Of a stretch of DNA of 64,000 nucleotides, positions 53,480 to 63,668 are shown piece by piece. This stretch comes from Laccaria trichodermophora. Lineage: Eukaryota; Basidiomycota; Agaricomycetes; Agaricales; Hydnangiaceae. Positions within the stretch are counted from its first letter, which is position 1; every line of letters begins with the position of its first letter. The translations under genes were made by a program, and so were the position numbers. The notes under the pieces were generated by a model, which worked only from the letters and a program-made list of their open reading frames with translations, did not search any database and was not told the origin of the DNA. The stretch spans positions 930,001-994,000 of the forward strand of contig JACTVC010000014.1 in assembly GCA_018417955.1 (NCBI GenBank), read 5' to 3'.

Positions 53480-54444
53480 TACATGCGGTTAAAGATCTGG
53501 GAGGAGATGTGTGTAAGGCGGATGAGAAGGTGAAAGCATCGTAACCGCGCGTACCGGGATGATTGGAGGGTATACAAAATGGGTGTAGGGGTATAATGAC
53601 CCGTGCAATCTACCGAACAGTGACGGGGGAAGGGGCAGTCAGCGTCAAGCTGCTTTGACAACATTCAGGTTGATTGACTTTGATTGACCCAGTCCAGCAC
53701 ATAGCCTCGTACCCTGCAGGTACGAATGTCAAAAATAGTTCCAACTGGCAGGTTCGCCAACTTTCGCCAACTTACAGAATAAATGATCCTGAATAATGAA
53801 TGGCAGTCAACAGCAAGCATAGCATTCTTCGTCTTCGTCTAACATGCACAGCGTGTCATCGTTCACAATTGAATCATACATAGTCAATGTAAAGAGGCCA
53901 ATAAAGTGCTGAAGCCAAGGCGTTGACCATGGCAAGATTGGAATGCAGTCTGAGGCCATCGCGCCTGCACGGCGACCAGAGTCCAAAAAGTTATGAACAA
54001 CATCCGAATGTTCACAAACATGGAATAAGGCAGCTGTAGAAGATGTTATGTTGAATGTATGAAAAATTCGTCCAACCTAACGCAACCAGACTTTTCAATG
54101 AGGCCTCGTTGATATGTTCTTCAGCCTGTCGTGATCTTTAGGCGTTTGGGACGTGTTGGCAGGGTGTGAAATCCATCGTCGACTTCAGAATTCGGTAAAT
54201 CCGCTCACATCGCCCTGACATCGCCTCAAAGTCAGATAAGACGAGTTCCCGACATCATTTCGTAGCCGTCGAAAACTTGTTTTCGATGGTCTGCGGCGAC
54301 AGGTGGACAATAGGAATCCCTACAGGTAAAAATGATACGGTACCACCAGGCACAAGGGCGTCTAATGAGATTCGGATTCGGGAACGCAACAGGAAAGGGT
54401 GACAAGGGGCGATGTTGCTGTAAGCTTTCAACAACCTCGAAGCT
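53480..54444. other. Flanks around the deleted copy of I
   Basis: Upstream flank of M (to about 53660), then the decayed copy of I and 3' flank of K. The near-palindrome around TACCCTGCAGGTAC recurs at about 53710. No intact gene. Confidence 0.5.
53880..54030 (-). pseudogene. Deletion remnant of copy I
   Basis: Both ends of copy I are recognisable: GTAAAGAGGCCAATAAAGTG at about 53889 (the C-terminal end) and TCCGAATGTTCACAAACATG at about 54002 (the start codon region). Nearly all of the eight-cysteine domain between them has been deleted. Confidence 0.8.
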
Positions 54445-55095
54445 TCAACATGCTACACCGACCATAGTTGCCAAAAGCAACGCCCCGAGCGTAAGGACAG
54501 TATTTATCCGGGCGTCACTGGATCGGGTCACGGTGACGGTGACGGTTGGACCCCCAAAAGACGCGTAAAGGGTAGTTATAGTCGGGGGGTGGACGACCTG
54601 GCTCGGATTGTAACAGCCATCGCTAACATTATTCTGACCTCGAAGAACGTGGCAGTATGGACGGTTGGCGAATGCATTGACCGCAACGGCGTTTACGCAC
54701 AAGGTCTGCAAGTTTCCGTCGCCCGACATTCCCGACGCACAAAGACGGATAATGCCTGGGGTGGCAGAGATGGGATAATTGGCGCCACCCAAAAAAGTAT
54801 TGTCGACACCGTTGTAGTAGGCAATGGACAGGCTCTGAGCCAGGTGGACATCCAAAACAGTGGCAAAGTCCGTGCTCTCGTCATCGCCTCCGTTGCAAGA
54901 AGTGGCTCGCGTCAAGCCAGAGATGGGTATATAGCACCAAGCTCCTGCAGCGTTCTGTTGTATGCACTCTGTATAAACGCATGTCGCTGTCGTGAAGCGA
55001 GCATGGGCAAAAGGAGTCGATGACGCCACAAGAAAAAATATCATGACGACAATGAGATACCCAATATGACTGGGGTTCGACGGAATTCTTTTCAT
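54445..55095 (-). CDS. Eight-cysteine family protein, copy K, probably GPI-anchored
   Basis: 216 residues. The N-terminus MKRIPSNPSHIGYLIVVMIF and following hydrophobic stretch form a signal peptide ending near FAHA. The domain is complete: TTATCVYTECIQQNAAGAWC, HLAQSLSIAYYNGVDNTFLG, TPGIIRLCASG, TLCVNAVAVN and QNNVSDGCYNP, with a sequon in NNVSDG. A short Thr/Val linker (PTVTVTVTRSS) precedes a hydrophobic C-terminus (VLTLGALLLATMVGVAC) that fits a GPI signal. It is the intact counterpart of pseudogene J. The 372 bases upstream (55096-55467) carry its promoter and the ASK1 3' flank. Confidence 0.83.
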   Translation of the reverse strand: MKRIPSNPSHIGYLIVVMIFFLVASSTPFAHARFTTATCVYTECIQQNAAGAWCYIPISGLTRATSCNGGDDESTDFATVLDVHLAQSLSIAYYNGVDNTFLGGANYPISATPGIIRLCASGMSGDGNLQTLCVNAVAVNAFANRPYCHVLRGQNNVSDGCYNPSQVVHPPTITTLYASFGGPTVTVTVTRSSDARINTVLTLGALLLATMVGVAC

Positions 55096-55467
55096 GGTCT
55101 AGGGAAAATTGTCGATTAGTAGATTCAAGAGTTGGTTGAGAGTCGTACTTCACTCACGAAATCTTTCATCGTTCCAGCTCTCATCTCTGAGAGATACTAA
55201 GAGGAATTCTGAGCGCTGAACTGCGCTGAATCATGGTTCACTTTGGTCAGTCCCAAGTCAGTCCATCTGCGATCTGAGGAGGAGGCCTGGCAGGAAAGCA
55301 GATGCAGGACCAAACAATTGCAGCGCCTAAGGCCTAAACGTTAAACGCCCAGGCCTGGCGCTTGTGCCAGATGACAATATTAATACACATGGTTGTAGTA
55401 TGCAGAAGCCAGTTAAAAGCAACGGTGAGGCCTGCTTAATGACAATAGACTGTAATGGTGGGTGTTA

Positions 55468-57532
55468 TCATGCTCTATAACCTCCCCCCCACGCAGGTGT
55501 AGGACTCTCCTCGACTCTAGCCCCAATATTCAGAGTGTTCTGCAACAAATCCTCACCTAGCATCCTCAATCCACCTTGTTGACGATGGGCAGCAGCAGCG
55601 GCCTGCGCAGCTATTCTCTGAGCTGGGGCAACGCCAAAGACCGTTTCCTCCACAAAATCCCCGCCTCCAGCATTACCATCAAAACCGTCAAACGACTCAT
55701 CGTCGTCGAATCCATCATCCTCTACAGCATTTGCAAATGGATGTATGGGTACTAACCCATTATCTGCGTCTTCATCCGTCAGGGAATCGCTGGAGTGATT
55801 GGAAGACCCAAATGAGTCGTCACCTCCCCTCCTTCCCTGTGAAGCCATGAGAAAAGCCGCAGAAGGATGCGCTGTGTTATTGATCTCGTCGAGAGAATCA
55901 GAGTCCGAGTCGATATCATGGTGCGGCTGATCATAATCGGATGTCGAAAGTACTCCTCTATCGAGAGGAGTCAACATGCTGTCATTTCGTTGTAGACTCT
56001 CGTCCCTTTCTTGATTGAGTGGAGCCTTGGTTTTGAGGCGCAGCCCAGGTGTCGACCCCAGTCTAGATACACTGGGAACATTTAGCCCCACACGGCGAAC
56101 CATGCTATCGAAACTCGAATCAGCCAGGCTGACGCTAGTACTGCTTTCACGATTATAGCGAGAGAGCGATGGAGGAGTCGGTACGGTGCTCATGCTTGAT
56201 TCAACGCCGCTGTTAGGATATCCGTATAGGTGTCGCATTTGACCGCTCCTCATCTGTGCGTCTTTGACCAGATCTCGCGCAATTCGCGCTGAAGCCTCTT
56301 TAGTAGGGGTTTGTCCAAGCTTCAGAAGTCCTAGCTCCGCTAATGACCTTGGAGGTCGAGCTGGCGACATTAATACGGGCGGTGACATGCCCTGTGGTAG
56401 TCCGTCAAATGAATCATCATCATCATCCGATTCCTTGGCAGCTTTATGCTTTGAATATCCCCTCCCATAACGTTGTGGTGTCAGGACTGTAGGGTCCCGA
56501 AGGTCAACCACGCCATCCCACTTGTCGGGATCAGTATTCGGTGGAAGGTATGGATTGAGTGTCTTCGGTACAGGCGTCTTCGGCTTTGTCCTGAATTTGA
56601 GTGGCGAGACCGGTTTGTGCGACGTGAAATCGGATGAAGATGCATCGCTTGCGGAATAAAGATTATGGCGAAGGACATTTCGTAAGAGGGGCTGTGAGGG
56701 TTCTTTTGCCTTTCCTTTCGTGGATTGTGAGACGGTTAGTTGACGCTGGCTTATTTCAGACGTAGAGTCTGGTGCTTGTCCGGCTGGTGTCATGTTGATT
56801 ATAGACGGGGGAGCAAGGCTATTGTCGTCGTCGTCATCGAGACTTTGAATTTCCCTGCTGAGTCGGACAAGCGGAGGCTCCAGTGGATTCGCCCATGAGT
56901 TACTGGAACCCTCACTGGCGAAGCTCTGCTGCGTGCTCGCAACGCGAGCGGTAGCCGGAGTAGAAGAGAACGCGTCTTGACCAGGAAAAAATGAACTTTC
57001 TGTGTTTATGCTCGGTTCATAATATTTTTGCGAGTGCGATGCGTGAGACGCGTCTGGTTGGTCCTCGTTGACTTCTTCTCGTTCTGAAGACAAATCGTTC
57101 ACAGTTGAGTGGTCATCGTATGTCGGTATGCGGATTTGTGCAGCTTGTTCGTAGAACGATGTCCAGAACTAAAGGTCCTTGGTCAAACGAAAAGGATACC
57201 ACACCCAATTTCAATGACACACCTTTGCAGCCTCTCTCACGGGTTCTGTCCCAACCGCGTACCTCTTCACAGAGGGCAATACTTTATTTGCCAAAACATT
57301 ATGAATCTTGGAAAAGTTTTCATCGATATTCTGGGCTTTGCGTCAGTTATGGATCTCTTCTCGAACGAAATGCTCTTGCCTGGAGCTTGATGGTAATCAT
57401 CTGTTCCAACTGCTCGATTTGATCAAGGACTGACGCGTCTGTATCCAAACCCGGGACATCTATGGTAGTTGGATCGGCGGCTGGTTTCCAGCGAGGGGGA
57501 TTGGGAGCAATGGGCTTGCGATGGTCAGGCAT
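55468..57532 (-). CDS. ASK1: DASH complex subunit Ask1
   Basis: Subunit of the fungal DASH/Dam1 complex, which rings microtubules and links kinetochores to the spindle. Exons 57380-57532, 57223-57330 and 55468-57168 join in frame to 653 residues. The N-terminal Ask1 domain is split over the first three exons: VLDQIEQLEQMITIKLQ, then NIDENFSKIHNVLANKVLPS and VKRYAVGTEPVREAAK, then FWTSFYEQAAQIRIPTYDD. A central conserved part reads PPLVRLSREIQSLDDDDD and PDKWDGVVDLRDPTVLTPQR; the rest is Ser/Asp-rich and probably phosphorylated. The first intron begins GCAAGA, a GC-AG intron. The ATG at 57532 is the first in frame. Recognition rests on the N-terminal domain and is good. Confidence 0.87.
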
Positions 57533-57914
57533 AGAGTACTCAAAATCACGATCTGTCACGTGTGACTAAACGCGCCTCAGGCACCCAAGATCTGCAGGGC
57601 AGTGTCGGTGTTCTGATGTGCACTGCACAAGCCAGGGCCAACCCTCCGAATCTCTCAAGCATGGCAACCGTCTTTACATCGATACCAAACTTTGAGCCTC
57701 GAGGTTGGAGTTTGGGGCAAGGAGGGTGGAAAGTTTGAAAGCTGTAAATCTCTTATCCAATCCACTGCAACACTTCATTGACGCCTCAGGGAAGCCTCAT
57801 TTGTTTTTTTTTCATCTTCATCCTTTACGCTTCCGTTGTGTAGCTGTCTCGTCAAGGTATGCTCTTATCCCAAAACTAAGAGGTTGATCACAACGTAGAC
57901 TCGAGTCTAGGCTC
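57533..57914. other. Divergent promoter region
   Basis: 380 bases between ASK1 and the membrane protein gene. A poly-T tract and pyrimidine-rich stretch at about 57800-57840 lie upstream of the plus-strand start. No gene seen. Confidence 0.45.
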
Positions 57915-59981
57915 ATGCGTCATGCTTTACTACAAGTCCATCCATTACGAAAGGATGCTCTACAATGCCGCACAGAAACTACTGCTGTAGATCAGCACCT
58001 AACTGGAGAAGAAAACAAGTGTGCTTACGTCCTCCCCACTCAACCAACTTCCTCCCAACCCACGCCCCCCACTTTATGCTCGCCTCGAACTCCGAGGCCA
58101 TGGCGCTTGTCAATAATAAACGCCGTGGTCATGTCACTCTTTGCATTAACTAAGCCGGTTTCTGCCACTCCAATCATCAGACGTGCTGCTGAGTCGCAAG
58201 ATTCTGGCGCACCTTCCATTGTCAGCAATTTTCAAGACCTGAGTGCAATTCTATCCCTTCTCGCTGCTGATACAGTTGAAGACAAACTTTGCGATCCCAG
58301 CTCTAACGATCTGGAGCGGATGTCGGCCACCTGGTCTCTCTTTGGCATTTTAGGTGTCGTTCGTGCATTCAGCAAGATTGCTGTCGGCCTGGCTGGCGCC
58401 GAGGCTGCGGGTATTCAGCTTTCTGGTTCTGGTGTCTACACAAGCAAGAGGACGAAGAGCGCTCTCAGCCGTTGGGTTGTTGGCATGCCAAATCCCACGC
58501 CGCTGTGGCAGGACGACCAAAACCGAATCCTAGGAGAAGTCGACGCCATTGGGGCTCCCTGGGTACGACCCCACATCGTTGTGGTGGGTTACTCGCGATG
58601 TCCTTTTCGCACAAGAGCTCGTCGCGTTATCTTCGATCGCGCAGTTTGTGTCTTTCTAACGGGTGTTATCACTGCTGTTCCCATCATAATTTTGAGGAGT
58701 CCACACGGGAACAACCTCTTGAACAATATGGCACTGGGAGTACTGGTGGGCAGCACTTTGATGTGTTGCGGTTTGAGTCTGGTGATCCAGGCCCGAAACG
58801 ACGTTGGTGTCAACCACCTCCGTGATGTTTCATTGGAGCAACGATTCAAGGATGTATCAGCGTTGCGGACTGGGGACACCGTCATCACAGTTAAAGGTCA
58901 ACACCCTAGTGCGATGATCCTCTGGCAAGAGGATCTGGTGGCAGTCAGGAGTGCTGACAGATTAGACATTCGGATTATGTCTGCAGCTGCCGCTCTTGCC
59001 CTTCTCGCTGGCTATATCGTCAACTACCTCGTCTTAGGTTCCACAAACAGCCCTCGAGCCTATATATGGCTTGGGGTCCAGATAGCAATACTCTTTTTGA
59101 GATACTGCCTGTGGGCAACCAGACCCCAGCTCTTGCACCAGCGAGAAGAATGCGTTCTCTACTTCACAGTAGGCTCCCTTGTGGACCCTATCGATCTTGA
59201 CCACCCCGATAAAGAGGCAGGAGCTACGTTGTCGAGGGATGTTGTTCATTTCGCTGTAGCATCTGCTGGAAGCAAAGTACTCAACGATGGTGGAGACGTC
59301 CTCAAACTGAACTTGGACGTCCTCAATCTCCTTTCCGACACGGCTCCCAGGGATATCCTCCACGCCAACTATTGCAATTTAGATCAGCTGGTAAACCCCG
59401 AGAAAGGAAGGGCGATTCGTGCGATCAGGCTGCCATGGTCAGTTATGGAGGAGCTATATGCAGCGCAAGGTTTGATTCTCGGGAAAAACCCTTGGGCCTT
59501 AGGCGGCCTTTATTTGTCCGCCGTATTTGACATCAGCCCTAAGGGAACACATACTTTCCTCGGCTTGACGACGATTCACCCTCGCAGAAACAAAACGAAC
59601 GAAGCGCTCTCGCAGGATGGCCTTTCTCGCTTGGCACCACCCGACGTGGTAGGATTTACATATGAATGTTATGGTATAACAGGCAGTCTAGTAGACGGAA
59701 TCGTCTCCATTAAGGTTGGGGATGTTAATGGTTACGCGGATTGGCACACGAAATTTCGGGAGAACGTTGCGACTTGTCGATCTTCTGCAGTTTCCAATGG
59801 GCCCGGTCATTGCGAGGTGCATGTGAGGTATCTGGGGGAAGAGTCGAGGAAAGGAAAGCGGATGACAAGGATAGATCCCAGCATGAAAGACGTCTTCACC
59901 TCCGCACGCGATATCGTCAATCATGAGAAGGAGAAAGATCACTCGGTTTGCCAGAACGATTGTATTATATTTGGATTCTGA
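57915..59981 (+). CDS. Multi-pass membrane protein of unknown function
   Basis: One open frame of 688 residues. A hydrophobic N-terminal segment (about 64-86, SIINAVVMSLFALTKPVSA) may be a signal peptide or anchor. Further likely helices are near 244-262 (VFLTGVITAVPIIIL), 272-292 (ALGVLVGSTLMCCGLSLVI), 355-375 (AAAALALLAGYIVNYLVL) and 383-398. The second half is soluble and includes ARNDVGVNHLRDVSLEQRF earlier and a late segment PDVVGFTYECYGITGSLVDG. No catalytic motif is recognised. The start may be further downstream (ATG at about 58131), since the first 60 residues are low-complexity Pro/Thr. The 3' end (59940-60030) has a partial copy at 62255-62335. The call as a real gene is firm; function is not known. 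Confidence 0.75.
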   Translation: MRHALLQVHPLRKDALQCRTETTAVDQHLTGEENKCAYVLPTQPTSSQPTPPTLCSPRTPRPWRLSIINAVVMSLFALTKPVSATPIIRRAAESQDSGAPSIVSNFQDLSAILSLLAADTVEDKLCDPSSNDLERMSATWSLFGILGVVRAFSKIAVGLAGAEAAGIQLSGSGVYTSKRTKSALSRWVVGMPNPTPLWQDDQNRILGEVDAIGAPWVRPHIVVVGYSRCPFRTRARRVIFDRAVCVFLTGVITAVPIIILRSPHGNNLLNNMALGVLVGSTLMCCGLSLVIQARNDVGVNHLRDVSLEQRFKDVSALRTGDTVITVKGQHPSAMILWQEDLVAVRSADRLDIRIMSAAAALALLAGYIVNYLVLGSTNSPRAYIWLGVQIAILFLRYCLWATRPQLLHQREECVLYFTVGSLVDPIDLDHPDKEAGATLSRDVVHFAVASAGSKVLNDGGDVLKLNLDVLNLLSDTAPRDILHANYCNLDQLVNPEKGRAIRAIRLPWSVMEELYAAQGLILGKNPWALGGLYLSAVFDISPKGTHTFLGLTTIHPRRNKTNEALSQDGLSRLAPPDVVGFTYECYGITGSLVDGIVSIKVGDVNGYADWHTKFRENVATCRSSAVSNGPGHCEVHVRYLGEESRKGKRMTRIDPSMKDVFTSARDIVNHEKEKDHSVCQNDCIIFGF

Positions 59982-60290
59982 GATACTTGTGTAAGCGACG
60001 AACTGTTTTCTGGTGTGTAAGATGTGTTTCGGTGTATGTAGTAGTAGATAAAGGCCGGAATTTCTGTTGCTGGAGGAACGGCCGAGCGCCGTAGGCACGG
60101 TTCTAAAGCTTGTAACCCGTAGAGAGATGAAGGCAGCAATGAGGTTGCTTATAGACGGGTTATTCATGGAAACCAAACTTGCTTTCTGTCAATCACTATC
60201 TTTCTTCGCTGCTTTCTTTTCCTCCGTGGAGTGCCTTTGCGCCCTCTAGGTGATCACCGACACTTGAACTACAAGCTCGATAAGCGCCTA

Positions 60291-61833
60291 ATGACTGTTC
60301 AAAAACCGGTACTTCCGCAACGGCTCTCCTTGCACTGGGGCATCGACGAGGACGTTGAAGAGATTAGCCGCTATGCCTACGGGGGCTATCACCCCATCCA
60401 GCTTGGAGATGTATTGTCAACGCCCGCAGATACCGAACCAAGCAATTCTCGCAAGTATCGCATACTCAGTAAGCTCGGTCATGGCTCTTTTTCCACCGTA
60501 TGGCTAGCGTCTGCGCAGCATCATTCTGCGTCCGGGTAAACACGACCTTCTCAATGATTACTATCACGAGCGATTCACTTACTTGTCCCGCAGACGCCAT
60601 TTTGCAATCAAAGTCTGCGTTGCCAATGCCGATCCTCAGCGTGAACTAGATGCTCTTAGACTGCTCCCCGGCGCCAGCGATGAAGGGCGCCATGTGCTAC
60701 GGCTTCATGACAGCTTCACAATTGATGGTCCTAATGGCACACACGCCGTACATGCTTTCAATGTTCTAGGTTCATTCCACATAGTTGCTCGGCTTGCACA
60801 ACCTCACTGGAACCCGCGGGATCTCTGTCGCCAAATTGCTCAAGGGCTAGCCTTTCTTCACCGTCATAGTGTTGTGCACGGAGGTTAGGTCATTTTATCC
60901 ATTTTAGCATTCAAAATGATGGAAATAGGTGGGCTACAGATCTCCACATGGGAAATATTGGCGTGTCCATGCCGCAACTGGACGATATAACTGAGGAGGC
61001 CCTCATCGATCGCTTCGACCCGCCCGAATGCACAATAGTTTTTCCTCGTCAGACGCCCGCACGGCCAGAATCCTTGCCTCCGTACCTTGTCCCGCCGACG
61101 CATATATCCCAACTCCTTCTGAAGCCAACCGCTGAACTGCACATTGAGCTACTCGATTTAGGAAATGGTATGTATCAGACGAGAATGATGTTTGCCGTGG
61201 GCTCACGTTAGCTCGGTAGCTATAATTGTCGGAAGCAGCTCCGCACCTCCTGCCTGTACGCCTGCGGCGGTATGTGCGCCAGAGATCATGTTTGAACAAG
61301 TCACTACCTCGGTCGTCACCCAATCTGCTACAACCGCGAGCGACATCTGGGCACTGGCTTGCATTGTATGCATAATCACTACTCTGGTTTATAAGTTTAT
61401 GCGCCTCTAACACTAGTTGACAGATGTACGAAATCGTCTTTAACGTGATCCTGTTCCACCTCGCATCACACGACGACTACCTCCTGGGAAAGATGGCGGC
61501 CGTTTGCGGCCAAGTCCCGCCGTCGTGGCGCAGCTTTTGGGACTCGAACGATCAACTCTGCAAACTGGGTGATTAGCGGTCGGGTTTTTTGAATCCTTGC
61601 CCGCACTGACTCCCCATCTTGCAGATATTTCCCAGGAAGCAGCCGACCAGAAGTGGCAGAGAAAGATAGATAATTCATCTGCGAGAAAAGGTGGCGCACT
61701 TAGTAGAGAAGATTTTGTCATCTTTTGCGACCTTTTACAAAAGATGCTCAAGATAGATCCAAGTGATCGAATAACTATTGAGGAGGTACTGGCGCACCCG
61801 TGGCACACCCAGACAGCGGACAATTCAATTTGA
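60291..61833 (+). CDS. SRPK-type serine/threonine protein kinase
   Basis: Exons 60291-60536, 60594-60885, 60940 to about 61172, about 61209-61371, about 61423-61570 and about 61625-61833. The N-terminus SRYAYGGYHPIQLGDVL and KYRILSKLGHGSFSTVWLA is typical of SR-protein kinases. Seen in order: glycine loop GHGSFSTV, the ATP-binding Lys in HFAIKVCVA, catalytic loop VVHGDLHMGNI (HGD where most kinases have HRD, with Asn kept), metal site DLGN (for DFG), APEI, SDIWALACIMYEIVF and a C-terminal DPSDRITIEEVLAHPW. It is therefore probably active but atypical. The fourth exon joins in frame only with a GTATCA donor; if the stronger GTATGT is used the frame breaks, so this junction should be verified. 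The ATG at 60291 is the first in frame. Confidence 0.82.
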
Positions 61834-62398
61834 TAACTCGAGAACCAGATTTTTCAAAAAATCTCAGATTTGGAAAAGCCGGATGGATGGCTGGCGTAGG
61901 GTGGCATCCTTGAGACAAGCAGCATAAGTCACAAAGCAGAAGAGGTTTTGAAGAGTCAAAACATTCAACACATCGGCATTAGTCTTCAACAAGTCAAGGA
62001 GTTGGAGGAGTTCAGCCATTGGAAGGACGGCTGCAACAGAGTTTATATACATTCCTCGGCTCTAAAGGAATATTGAATAAATATCTAAGTAGTTCAGCAG
62101 ACCTCCACATGCTTGTGCTTTTGAATATTTCAGACCCGTAAAGTGTAAGAATATGCACGAAACGAGCGTAGCGTACCTTCTTTCACATCGTTGTGGATCC
62201 AGTGACCCTCGGGCGCCTAATGTTGGAAAATACTCTATTTCAAAAGGATGGGACTCGGTTTGTCAGAACGATTGTATTCTGAAATACTTGTGTGTAAGTG
62301 TTGAACTGTTTTTCTGGTGATGCAATGTAATATGCGCGTTCCATGCATGTCGTAGGTGGGGGCCGTTATTACTGTTGTTCATACTTCCAAATCCTTCA
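61834..62398. repeat. Spacer with copies of two flanking gene pieces
   Basis: Bases about 62130-62250 copy a stretch of the DUF3431 gene (about 62655-62780) including one exon (minus strand APEGHWIHNDV) with its CATTAG acceptor and GTACGC donor. Bases about 62255-62335 copy the 3' end of the 688-residue membrane protein gene (CGATTGTATTCTGAAATACT). The rest (61834-62130) shows no gene. Confidence 0.75.
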
Positions 62399-63668
62399 CT
62401 ATGAACATACCTGTCCCGCCTGAAAGTCATGTGTACACTGGCAACTTTCTGGGGTCGAGAGTGAGCACCTCCGAGAAAGCAGAACGTCGACGCATCCAAA
62501 TATCATCGGCCAAGAGCGTTCAAGGGCATGACCTAAGTTTCTGATCAGCTTTGCAGTCCCTATTAAGAGGAAATTCGAAATACCGAAAAATGGGCTTGAC
62601 GGGCTGCTTTTACTGCCGGACCATTCCCACTCTTTATCTGGGTGATGAGGGTCGTAAAGTGTAAGAATATACGCGAAATAAGCGTGGCGTACCTTCTGGA
62701 TCGTTGTAGATCCAGTGACCCTCGGGCGCCTAGAAAAGTTCAATGTTGGAAAAACACTCCATTTCAAAAAAAAGGGAATCACCGTTAAGACATCAAAGAG
62801 ATCTTGATAGAGCCTCTTTGGATTACGCAGAATTGACTTCCTCGAGACAATAAATTGTCCCTTGTAGGTACACTGAAGGCAACACTGTGAAAACAAAATA
62901 CTCGGAAAACAGGGATTATAAGTACCAGTTGTCCGCCGCTTGGACACAAGCGTCCTGTAAACATCGCATAAATTTCTCGCATACGTGGAAAATATTTCTT
63001 CAACCCGTGAGCGTCCCTATGGTATAATAAGATGAATAAGGTAACACTGGAGTGTAAGGTAGGCACTGCACCTTCCGCAGTCGCATTCTGCATATCTTCC
63101 AAGACTAATAAAAGATGTTTCCTTTCGAAGCACAGAAATCCGGGAATTTACAATGTCCTTGACTTCCAAGATTGCCTGACCAAACAGTATGTGTGAGGAA
63201 AATTCATGTGGATATCGTTGTGCTCGATCATATTGTGAAAGGATATGAGTTAGGCTGTTTATGAGTTATTCTTCGTCAGACGCCCATGTTTTACGAAGCG
63301 AACAAAAAAAGTCCTTACAATGATCCACCTTCTCGCCCCCGATTGGGAAGTCTAATGATAGAATCTGCCCCAAGCAATGTTTGCAAAGAGTTGTTTACAG
63401 GGAGCGATTCATCCTTGGAATAGACAATGATCTTGCTGGAAAAGCCTCTAGACCCTAGTTGCTCACGCAGGGCTTGGATCCCCTGAGCGACAGTAGTGAC
63501 GTTCTCTCGGTAGTAGGATAACACAACGTCGATGTCCTGTACTTGACGGTGGCCCAAAAAGAATCTCTGGTAAACTTGAGAGGAAAGCCGAGTAGGAAAG
63601 TTGACAAGGATCAGGATCGAGAGACCCACTGGCAAGAGAACCATCGCGAGGCTGATCCTCAAGTTCAT
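62399..63668 (-). CDS. DUF3431 family protein, type II membrane anchor
   Basis: Start at 63668: MNLRISLAMVLLPVGLSILI is a signal-anchor helix. Then DIDVVLSYYRENVTTVAQGI, SKIIVYSKDESL and IIRLPNRGREGGSF, the hallmark of DUF3431. After introns the frame continues LTHILSQYDRAQRYPHEFSS, SFISLGRYAECDCGRDAHGL, FPRMREIYAMFTG, YKGQFIVSRKSILRNPKRLY, APEGHWIYNDPE and FFGHALERSWPMIFGC, all in the family order. At least six introns, all with acceptable GT-AG ends, are required, and no frame break is needed. DUF3431 proteins are fungal, likely secretory-pathway enzymes of glycosyltransferase-like appearance; the activity is not established. The stop is at 62399. Confidence 0.85.

Larger units (their letters stand above)
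51219..55190. repeat. Segmental duplication, block 2
   Basis: Direct-orientation copy of 44860-49215. Gene order is the same: SR-gene remnant, M (for H), remnant of I, K (for J). In block 2 the I copy is erased while K is intact; in block 1 J is broken and I is intact. Confidence 0.85.

Noticed and set aside
61520..61580. tRNA-like T-arm (minus strand GTTCGAGTCC)
   Set aside because: No matching D-arm, anticodon arm or acceptor stem; the bases lie inside a kinase exon.
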